From: an uncultured Clostridia bacterium
Lineage (GTDB): Bacteria; Bacillota; Clostridia; Oscillospirales; Acutalibacteraceae
Assembly: GCA_946626015.1 (NCBI GenBank)
Contig: CAMOTT010000064.1
Coordinates: forward strand, 1 to 9,989
Direction: 5' to 3'
Length of the DNA stretch: 9,989 nucleotides
Shown: one piece after another, positions 1 to 5,603 of the stretch
Layout of the letters: the number at the start of each line of letters is the position of its first letter
Numbering within the stretch: the first letter of the stretch is position 1
Notes under the pieces: model-generated
What the model saw: the letters and a program-made list of their open reading frames with translations, nothing else
Database searches by the model: none
Told to the model about the DNA's origin: nothing
Position numbers and translations under genes: made by a program

Positions 1-829
1 CAGCGGCGGTGGAAAAAGCCCCTTTGAAAATACAGGTTGTCATATGGGGTATCGACCTGAAATTTTTTAATACAATTATGACGGTGCATAGGATGTAAAA
101 AATCGACATAACGGGCATCAGTTTTTCCGTGACGGTTCCGATGCGTTTTATTCCGCCGTTCATTATAACAGCTGTGATAAGGGCAAAAACGGCTCCCGTG
201 GCGGCAAAGGGGAGGCCGAAACTCCCGTGCAGAGCGTCAGCGGCGGAGTTCACCTGAGCCATATTGCCCATCCCCAGTGACGCAGGTATGCAGAACAGAG
301 CAAAAGCCCCGGCCAAAGGCCCGGCAAGGCAAGAAAAATGCTTTTTACCCTTTAAACCCTCTTTTATGTAGTACATTGCGCCGCCGATCCATTGGTTGTC
401 CGAACCTTTTTTCCTGTAATAAATTCCCAGAGTGTTTTCTGTATAGCCGGTCATCATCCCGAATATCGAGGATACCCACATCCAGAAAACCGACCCGGCG
501 CCGCCTGTCAGTAAAGCCGTGGCGACCCCGGCAATGTTGCCGGTGCCTATGGTTGCCGCCAAAGCCGCAGATACGGATTGGAATTGAGATATGGTCTTTG
601 AGTTTTCCTGCCGGGCGCTGCTGCTTTTAAACAATGAAAAAACCGTGCTTTTTATGATATGACGGGCGTTTCTGAACTGAAAAAAGTTGCTTCTCAAGGT
701 CAGATATACACCTGTGCCCAGCATAAGTATAAGCATCGGAGCGCCCCATATCACACCTTCTGCCGAGAGGACCGTTCTTTTTGCAAAATCCGTCAAAACA
801 TTCTCACCGCCGCAAAGAAAAATCTGCAT
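1..829 (-). CDS. AGCS-family sodium:alanine/glycine symporter (N-terminal part, cut by window edge)
   Basis: Membrane transporter that brings in a small neutral amino acid (alanine or glycine in characterised members) with Na+. Reading the minus strand from ATG at 829 gives 276 open codons to the left edge; family members are usually about 450-500 residues, so roughly the last 40% is missing. Visible family marks are the WG near residues 28-29 before the first membrane segment (about 31-45), a glycine-rich GTGNIAG at 95-101, the GGAGSVFWMW block at 109-118, an E-N-T-L-G-I segment near 131-136, the GGAMYY motif at 149-154, and further hydrophobic spans near 170-185, 205-222 and 238-254. There is no convincing Shine-Dalgarno before ATG 829. 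A TTG at 796 (codon 12) has GGTGAG six bases upstream and gives an N-terminus of more typical length, so it may be the true start. An in-frame stop lies shortly upstream of 829. The gene is divergent from hprK. Family assignment is firm; the substrate is inferred. Confidence 0.9.
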   Translation of the reverse strand, partial: MQIFLCGGENVLTDFAKRTVLSAEGVIWGAPMLILMLGTGVYLTLRSNFFQFRNARHIIKSTVFSLFKSSSARQENSKTISQFQSVSAALAATIGTGNIAGVATALLTGGAGSVFWMWVSSIFGMMTGYTENTLGIYYRKKGSDNQWIGGAMYYIKEGLKGKKHFSCLAGPLAGAFALFCIPASLGMGNMAQVNSAADALHGSFGLPFAATGAVFALITAVIMNGGIKRIGTVTEKLMPVMSIFYILCTVIIVLKNFRSIPHMTTCIFKGAFSTAA

Positions 830-837
830 ATTATGTA

Positions 838-866
838 TTGATATATATTTATGTTAAGAGTATAAT
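838..866 (+). promoter_or_regulatory. Sigma-A-type promoter for the hprK operon
   Basis: TTGATA (838-843), a 17-base spacer and a perfect TATAAT (861-866) form a near-consensus housekeeping promoter. Transcription would start near 873, leaving a leader of about 40 bases before the hprK TTG start. It is the only strong promoter I could find ahead of the six plus-strand genes. Its -10 box overlaps the -10 box of the leftward promoter on the opposite strand. The motif match is seen directly; its activity is inferred. Confidence 0.75.
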
Positions 867-898
867 GTAAAATGATATATTAGTAAAATTTTATGTTA
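848..898 (+). repeat. Nine-base direct repeat flanking the divergent promoters
   Basis: TTTATGTTA occurs at 848-856 and again at 890-898, 42 bases apart, which is about four helical turns. A related TTATGTA lies at 831-837. The first copy sits at the presumed symporter start point and in the spacer of the hprK promoter; the second lies in the hprK leader just upstream of the ribosome binding site. This could be a paired operator, but the region is so AT-rich that chance is a real alternative. Confidence 0.3.
859..887 (-). promoter_or_regulatory. Sigma-A-type promoter for the divergent AGCS symporter
   Basis: On the minus strand, TTTACT (887-882), a 17-base spacer and TATACT (864-859) make a good -35/-10 pair. 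The start point would fall near 852, about 23 bases before the ATG at 829. The -10 box shares bases 861-864 with the TATAAT of the rightward promoter, so both could not be occupied by polymerase at once. The match is weaker than that of the rightward promoter, mainly in the -35 box. Confidence 0.6.
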
Positions 899-899
899 C

Positions 900-904
900 G
901 GAGG
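900..904 (+). promoter_or_regulatory. Ribosome binding site that fixes the hprK TTG start
   Basis: GGAGG at 900-904 lies eight bases before TTG 913. The codon directly before that TTG is an in-frame TGA (910-912), and no other in-frame start with a good site follows before the conserved domain, so the TTG is the only sensible initiation codon. Confidence 0.85.
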
Positions 905-912
905 TGCGGTGA

Positions 913-1881
913 TTGACGGCTAAATATTCTGTTCCCCTTGCCAAAATAATTAAAGATAATTCTTATGAGCTTATTTATTCTCCAAAGGATACAAAAGACA
1001 TATACATAAGTTCCAAAGAAGTGGGCAGACCGGGTCTGGTGCTCACCGGCTATTTTGAGTATTTTGAGCCGGCCCGGGTGCAGTATCTCGGCTTGAACGA
1101 GCTTGGATACATCAGCAGCCTGGATGAGGAAGATGCTGAGACTGCCATGGAACGGCTGTTTTCCTGTCATCCGACTCTGCTTATCATAACCAGAGGGCTG
1201 GATTTTCCCGGATATCTTGTTGAGCTGGGGGAAAAGTACGAGGTGCCCATCATCAGAACACAGGAGTCCACCTCCAGCAATATGTCCATGCTCATCGCGT
1301 ATCTCGGTATTGAACTGGCGGACAGGATCACCAGGCACGGAGTTCTCGTTGAGGTTTACGGCGAGGGTGTTCTGATCGTCGGCGACAGCGGCGTTGGCAA
1401 GAGCGAAACAGCGCTGGAGCTCATAAAGAGGGGGCACAGACTTATCGCGGATGACGCTGTGGAGATCCGCAAGGTGTCGGCGGCAAAGCTTGTGGGTTCT
1501 TCTCCCGACAATATCCGCCATTTTATTGAACTCAGAGGCGTGGGCGTTATAAACGCGAGAAGGGTTTTCGGCATGGGCGCGGTCAAAATGGCGGAGAAGA
1601 TCGACCTTGTTATCGAGCTTGAACAGTGGGATGAGAACAAGCCCTATGACAGAATGGGTCTTGATAACGATTACACCGATATTCTCGGGGTCAGGATCCC
1701 GGTGGTGGTGGTTCCGGTTCGTCCCGGAAGAAACTTGTCCATTATTATCGAGGCGGCAACAATGAACAACAGGCAAAAACAAATGGGCTACAATGCAGCC
1801 AAGGAGCTATTACACAATCTCGGAATGGATGAAGATATTGTTGCGGATGAACGTGAGATCGAAGCGTGGCATAGTTTTTAA
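913..1881 (+). CDS. hprK: HPr kinase/phosphorylase
   Basis: Bifunctional cytoplasmic enzyme that phosphorylates Ser46 of the phosphocarrier HPr using ATP or pyrophosphate, and removes that phosphate by phosphorolysis. It is the sensor for carbon catabolite repression in Firmicutes. The 322-residue product matches the usual length of about 310. The N-terminal domain covers about 1-130. The catalytic domain holds His142, the P-loop GDSGVGKS at 157-164, the acidic pair Asp180-Asp181, the family signature around 208-220 (GVGVINARRVFG) and the PVRPGRN loop at 268-274, which corresponds to the K3 loop. All key residues appear present, so both activities are expected. It starts at TTG behind a good GGAGG and is the first gene of the operon. 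The next gene, a glucokinase, begins 33 bases downstream. The catabolite repression circuit also needs HPr and CcpA, which are not in this window. Confidence 0.97.
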   Translation: MTAKYSVPLAKIIKDNSYELIYSPKDTKDIYISSKEVGRPGLVLTGYFEYFEPARVQYLGLNELGYISSLDEEDAETAMERLFSCHPTLLIITRGLDFPGYLVELGEKYEVPIIRTQESTSSNMSMLIAYLGIELADRITRHGVLVEVYGEGVLIVGDSGVGKSETALELIKRGHRLIADDAVEIRKVSAAKLVGSSPDNIRHFIELRGVGVINARRVFGMGAVKMAEKIDLVIELEQWDENKPYDRMGLDNDYTDILGVRIPVVVVPVRPGRNLSIIIEAATMNNRQKQMGYNAAKELLHNLGMDEDIVADEREIEAWHSF

Positions 1882-1893
1882 GAAAAATATAAT
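1866..1893 (+). promoter_or_regulatory. Possible weak internal promoter before the glucokinase gene
   Basis: A perfect TATAAT (1888-1893) lies in the 33-base gap after hprK, with GTGGCA (1866-1871), a four-of-six match to the -35 consensus, 16 bases upstream. A start near 1900 would leave only about 15 leader bases and would touch the ribosome binding site, so this may simply be AT-rich spacer. Confidence 0.2.
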
Positions 1894-1914
1894 ATTATCG
1901 GGAAGTGCTAAATA

Positions 1915-2862
1915 ATGTATAGAATAGGTATTGATTTAGGCGGTACTAATATTTCCGCAGGCGTAGTAAACGAAAAAAACGAAATTTTGGGCAGGGGAGC
2001 CGCAAAAACAAAGATACCCAGAGCAGCCGAGCTGATTTTTGACGATATGAAGGCCGCTTCGCTTGAAGCTGTCAAAAATGCCGGTATAACCATGGATCAG
2101 GTGGAAAGCGTTGGCGTAGGCGCTCCGGGCTCAATAAACAAGTCAAACGGATATATCGAGTTTTCAAACAACATGGGTTTCAAAAACGTTCCGGCCAAAG
2201 AAATGCTGGAGGAGCGGTTCGGCAAACCTGTTTATATTGACAATGACGCTAACTGCGCGGCGCTCGGCGAGGCGGTAGCCGGTGCCGGAAACGGCGCTAA
2301 AAGCGTTGTGGCGATCACTTTAGGCACAGGTGTTGGCAGCGGCATCATAGTTGACGGCAAGCTTATAAACGGTATCAACGGAGCCGCCGGTGAAATGGGC
2401 CACATGGTGATAGCCGTGGACGGCGAGCAGTGCAACTGCGGAAGAAAGGGCTGCTGGGAGCGTTACGCCTCTGCCACCGCCCTGATCTCGCAGACTAAGG
2501 CCGCCATGCTTGAGGACAAAGGCAGCCTTATGTGGGAGCTGGTTGACGGCGACATAAACAAAGTCGGCGGCAGGACTTCTTTTGACGCCTGGCGCAAGGG
2601 AGACAAAACCGCTACGGAGGTTGTAAACAGGTACATATACTACGTTGCCGTGGGCATTATCAATATAGTAAATACCTTCCAGCCCGACGTCGTCTGCGTA
2701 GGCGGAGGAATAAGCAACGAAGGGGATAACATCATCAAGCCCATATCCGAACACGTTGCAAGGGAAAGGTACAGCAAGTACGCGGCTGTTCAGAGCAAAA
2801 TAGTCAAGGCTCAGCTGGGCAACGACGCCGGAATAATCGGAGCGGCTCTTCTTAATGAATAA
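1915..2862 (+). CDS. glcK: ROK-family glucokinase
   Basis: Cytoplasmic sugar kinase predicted to convert glucose to glucose-6-phosphate with ATP. The 315-residue protein is the normal length for a ROK kinase and has no N-terminal helix-turn-helix, so it is an enzyme rather than a NagC/XylR-type repressor. Seen in order: phosphate-binding DLGGT at 7-11, GVGAPG at 67-72, the catalytic aspartate Asp111 in the DNDAN motif, TLGTGVGSG at 135-143, Glu160 and His163 of the sugar site, and the ROK zinc cluster of His163 with Cys173, Cys175 and Cys180 (CNCGRKGC), then GGG near 263-265. ATG 1915 has a moderate GGGAAG site (1900-1905). It sits second in the operon, between hprK and murB. Glucose is the best guess because Clostridia and Bacilli glucokinases share this architecture; N-acetylmannosamine, allose or fructose kinases of the ROK family cannot be excluded from sequence alone. 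Confidence 0.88.
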   Translation: MYRIGIDLGGTNISAGVVNEKNEILGRGAAKTKIPRAAELIFDDMKAASLEAVKNAGITMDQVESVGVGAPGSINKSNGYIEFSNNMGFKNVPAKEMLEERFGKPVYIDNDANCAALGEAVAGAGNGAKSVVAITLGTGVGSGIIVDGKLINGINGAAGEMGHMVIAVDGEQCNCGRKGCWERYASATALISQTKAAMLEDKGSLMWELVDGDINKVGGRTSFDAWRKGDKTATEVVNRYIYYVAVGIINIVNTFQPDVVCVGGGISNEGDNIIKPISEHVARERYSKYAAVQSKIVKAQLGNDAGIIGAALLNE

Positions 2863-2901
2863 ACGCCGATAAGTTACAATAATACATAATCTGACAAGGG
2901 T

Positions 2902-3813
2902 ATGGTGATCGGTATCAAACAGGTTTTTTCTGAGATCTGCGCCATGGGTATTTCCGCAGAGGAGAAAGTGCCCATGAGTCAATATACAAGCTTCAAAATA
3001 GGCGGAAACGCCGAGATCATTGCTTTTCCATCGTCTGAGGAGCAGATCGCGGCTTTGTTGAAGCTTTGCAAAGAAAACACCATACCTTATTTTGTCCTGG
3101 GCAATGGAAGCAATCTTCTTGTTTCCGATGAGGGCATAGCCGGTGTCGTGATTAACACCGGGGGTCTTTCCGCCTTGACTTACGAAGGAAACGGCGTTAT
3201 AAACTGCGGCGCCGGTGTCAGCCTTTCAAAGCTTTGTAATTTTGCTCTTGAAAATAATCTCACCGGCCTGGAGTTTGCCTTTGGCATACCGGGTTCTGTG
3301 GGCGGCGCGGTATATATGAACGCAGGAGCCTACGGCGGAGAGATGAAAGACGTGTTGCTTGATTGCGTTTATTTGGCGGAGGATATGAGCTTAAAGACAG
3401 TTCCCGTCTCCGATATGGCTTTGGGCTATCGCAGCAGTATGTTTGCAAAAAATAAAGGTATCGTACTTTCGGCAAGGTTCAGGCTCTGTTCCGGCGATAA
3501 GAAAGAGATAAAAGAAAAAATGTCTGAAATAATCGAAAGGCGCAGGTCAAAGCAGCCCTTGGAATACCCCAGCGCAGGCTCAGTATTCAAACGCCCGGAG
3601 GGTCATTTTGCCGGGGCGCTGATTGAGAAAAGCGGCCTTAAAGGCAAAACCATAGGCGGCGCGGCCGTCAGCGAGAAGCACGCGGGGTTTATTATAAACA
3701 AGGGCGGCGCCTCAGCGAAAGATGTGAATGATTTAATAAAATATATACAGGATAAAGTGCTTGAAAATTCCGGCGTTTTGCTGGAACCGGAGATAAAGAC
3801 GGTAGGAAAATAA
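2902..3813 (+). CDS. murB: UDP-N-acetylenolpyruvoylglucosamine reductase
   Basis: FAD enzyme that uses NADPH to reduce UDP-GlcNAc-enolpyruvate to UDP-N-acetylmuramate, the second committed step of peptidoglycan precursor synthesis in the cytoplasm. The 303-residue product is the size of the shorter, type II MurB common in Firmicutes. Seen in order: SFKIGG at 30-35 opening the FAD domain, the FAD-binding GNGSN at 68-72, the long glycine-rich GIPGSVGGAVYMNAGAYG at 128-145, GYR ending at Arg177, SAGSVFK at 224-230 with Ser227 as the expected proton donor, and LEPEIK at 294-299 carrying the catalytic glutamate. An in-frame TAA at 2887 limits the start. ATG 2902 and GTG 2905 are both possible; AAGGG at 2896-2900 is only one base from the ATG but four from the GTG, so GTG may be used, changing the protein by one residue. 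It lies 39 bases after the glucokinase gene and 12 before rapZ. Confidence 0.96.
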   Translation: MVIGIKQVFSEICAMGISAEEKVPMSQYTSFKIGGNAEIIAFPSSEEQIAALLKLCKENTIPYFVLGNGSNLLVSDEGIAGVVINTGGLSALTYEGNGVINCGAGVSLSKLCNFALENNLTGLEFAFGIPGSVGGAVYMNAGAYGGEMKDVLLDCVYLAEDMSLKTVPVSDMALGYRSSMFAKNKGIVLSARFRLCSGDKKEIKEKMSEIIERRRSKQPLEYPSAGSVFKRPEGHFAGALIEKSGLKGKTIGGAAVSEKHAGFIINKGGASAKDVNDLIKYIQDKVLENSGVLLEPEIKTVGK

Positions 3814-3825
3814 GGGGGGCATAAA

Positions 3826-4686
3826 ATGAATGATATCATAATAATCACAGGCATTTCCGGCGCAGGTAAATCAAAGGTGGTCGATGCCTTTGAGGATATA
3901 GGTTTCGTGTGTGTGGACAATATGCCCCCGAAGCTGATCCCAACATTCGCCCAGCTTTTGCTTAAATCCAACGAAGAAAATGATAAGATAGCCATTGTCA
4001 CGGATGTCCGTGCCGGAGGTTCTTTCAACGGGATCTTTTCCGTGCTTGAGGAGCTCAAACAGATGAGCGTTAAGTATAAGATCCTGTTCATCGACGCCTC
4101 CAACGACGTTCTGATAAGCAGGTTCAAAGAAACAAGGCGAACCCATCCGCTCCTCGACAAATGCGACGGTTCTCTTAACAAGGCTATAAGCTCGGAGCGT
4201 GAGATGCTTTACCCAATCCGCCAGATAGCGGATTACGTTATAGATACCTCCTCTCTCAGCCCGGCGGACTGCAAAAAAAGGGTCTGCGAGCTGTTTATGG
4301 GGGACACAAACAATATGCTCAAGATCCACTGTATGTCTTTCGGCTTTAAATACGGCATACCCAACGATCCGGACCTTATGTTTGACGTCAGATGTCTTCC
4401 AAATCCTTTCTATATCCCGGAGCTTAAGACCGCCACGGGCATAGAGAAAGAGGTCAGAGATTACGTTATGAAGTGGGAAGAGTCCAACGTCCTGAAGGAC
4501 AAGCTCATAGATCTTTGCGATTATCTCGTGCCGCTTTATATCCGCGAGGGTAAAAGCAGGCTGGTAATAGCTTTTGGCTGCACCGGGGGCAGGCACAGAT
4601 CCGTTGTGTTTGCCGAGCTACTGGCTCAGCATTTTCAGGACAGCGGCTTTGCTGTCAGTATCAACCACCGTGATATAAGTAAGTAG
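3826..4686 (+). CDS. rapZ: RapZ/YvcJ-family nucleotide-binding protein
   Basis: Conserved P-loop protein. In Escherichia coli RapZ senses glucosamine-6-phosphate and guides RNase E to the small RNA GlmZ; in Bacillus subtilis the homologue YvcJ hydrolyses ATP/GTP and affects competence, and no GlmZ-type RNA is known there. The role in this organism is therefore uncertain, although its place beside murB fits amino-sugar or envelope control. The 286 residues match the family length. Seen: Walker A GISGAGKS at 9-16, VDNMP at 30-34, TDVR at 59-62, FKETRRTHPL at 100-109, then the C-terminal domain with SFGFKYG at 171-177, FDVRCLPNPF at 186-195, GCTGGRHRSV at 251-260 and a closing HRDISK. The start is set by a strong AAGGGGGG (3812-3819) six bases before ATG, beginning inside the murB stop codon. 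The usual yvcK/glmR partner gene is not next to it. Confidence 0.95.
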   Translation: MNDIIIITGISGAGKSKVVDAFEDIGFVCVDNMPPKLIPTFAQLLLKSNEENDKIAIVTDVRAGGSFNGIFSVLEELKQMSVKYKILFIDASNDVLISRFKETRRTHPLLDKCDGSLNKAISSEREMLYPIRQIADYVIDTSSLSPADCKKRVCELFMGDTNNMLKIHCMSFGFKYGIPNDPDLMFDVRCLPNPFYIPELKTATGIEKEVRDYVMKWEESNVLKDKLIDLCDYLVPLYIREGKSRLVIAFGCTGGRHRSVVFAELLAQHFQDSGFAVSINHRDISK

Positions 4687-4690
4687 GAGA
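4685..4690 (+). promoter_or_regulatory. Ribosome binding site of whiA overlapping the rapZ stop codon
   Basis: AGGAGA at 4685-4690 uses the last two bases of the rapZ TAG stop and lies six bases before GTG 4697. This arrangement fixes the whiA start and suggests translation of the two genes is coupled. Confidence 0.8.
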
Positions 4691-4696
4691 GCTGAA

Positions 4697-5590
4697 GTGA
4701 CATTTTCAACAAAGGTAAAAACCGAATTGATGCAAAGGGAGCTTGAACCGTGCTGTAAGAAGGCGATGACTTACGGCCTTTTGCTTTTTGGAAAAGATTT
4801 TTCGGCTTCCTCCGTCAGATTGTCGACAGAACATAAATACATAGCCGAATTCTACGCTGATCGTATAAAGGAGCAAACAGGTATAGAGCCTGTCATAACC
4901 ACCAGCGGCAAAAACAAAAGATATGTTGCCTCGGTAAAGACCAACCTGCTGAGGGCAAAGGTGCTTGACTATTTCGGGCACACGGGCAAAGAGGTTCCCC
5001 TGAGGCTTAACCGGGCAAACATACAGGATGATTGCTGTTTCGGCGCATTCCTTGCCGGGGTGTTTATTGCCTGCGGTACGGTCACCACGCCGGAGAAAAA
5101 CTATCACATGGAGTTCAGCACACCTTACCAACGGCTTTGCAAGGATCTTATGAGTCTTATGAATGAGATAAATCTCAGTGCGAAGCTCATTTCAAGAGAT
5201 TATTCATATTCGCTCTACATAAAAAACAGCGAGTGCATAGAAGATGTCCTGACAACAATGGGAGCCACTCAGGCCACCCTCAAGGTAATGGGTACAAAGA
5301 TCCAGAAGGACATTATAAACAACGTGAACAGAAGGACTAATTTTGACAACGCCAACATTGCCCGTACAGTGGGCGCTTCCATGGCACAGCGGGAGGCGAT
5401 AAAGCTCCTGAGAGAACGCGGAGCTTTCAACAGCCTGGACGAAACGACAAGGCTTGTGGCTCTGGCAAGGGAGGAAAATCCCATCGCAAGCCTCAACGAG
5501 ATGGAGACTATACTTGAGGGCAAGGTCTCACGCTCCGGCATAAATCACCGCCTAAAAAAAATAGTCAAACTGGCGGAAGAAACAAGATAG
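4697..5590 (+). CDS. whiA: DNA-binding protein WhiA
   Basis: WhiA is found across Gram-positive bacteria. In Streptomyces it activates sporulation-septation genes together with WhiB; in B. subtilis (YvcL) it influences cell division and chromosome segregation without clear transcriptional targets. The 297-residue product has the expected three parts: an N-terminal WhiA domain (about 1-100, with a Cys19-Cys20 pair), a LAGLIDADG homing-endonuclease-like domain (about 111-195, with FGAFLAGVF at 115-123) that is thought to have lost nuclease activity in this family, and a C-terminal helix-turn-helix domain (about 211-297, with NRRTNFDNANIARTVGA at 211-227 and a basic tail SRSGINHRLKKI at 278-289). 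It starts at GTG with a good site overlapping the end of rapZ, and dnaE follows 13 bases later. No crh (HPr-like) gene follows it, unlike in Bacillus. Confidence 0.95.
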   Translation: MTFSTKVKTELMQRELEPCCKKAMTYGLLLFGKDFSASSVRLSTEHKYIAEFYADRIKEQTGIEPVITTSGKNKRYVASVKTNLLRAKVLDYFGHTGKEVPLRLNRANIQDDCCFGAFLAGVFIACGTVTTPEKNYHMEFSTPYQRLCKDLMSLMNEINLSAKLISRDYSYSLYIKNSECIEDVLTTMGATQATLKVMGTKIQKDIINNVNRRTNFDNANIARTVGASMAQREAIKLLRERGAFNSLDETTRLVALAREENPIASLNEMETILEGKVSRSGINHRLKKIVKLAEETR

Positions 5591-5603
5591 ACAGAGGTTA
5601 CAA

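Noticed and set aside
277..841. Two small plus-strand open frames (277-630 and 659-841)
   Set aside because: Both are antisense to the AGCS symporter, whose minus-strand frame is open throughout with clear family motifs.
830..912. Possible catabolite responsive element (CcpA site) in the hprK promoter region
   Set aside because: I found no sequence matching the cre consensus with its central CG in this AT-rich stretch.
880..1782. A 300-codon open frame on the minus strand opposite hprK
   Set aside because: It lies entirely antisense to a clear hprK, has no recognisable domain, and its composition is what the reverse complement of a well-coded gene gives.
1889..1898. Ten-base palindrome ATAATATTAT between hprK and the glucokinase gene
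   Set aside because: It is short, purely AT, and within an AT-rich spacer; there is no GC stem for a terminator and no match to a known operator that I can identify.
5030..5290. LAGLIDADG-like domain suggesting a homing endonuclease or mobile intron
   Set aside because: The domain is the normal middle part of WhiA, flanked by its N-terminal and helix-turn-helix domains in a continuous gene of normal length; no intron or intein boundaries are visible.
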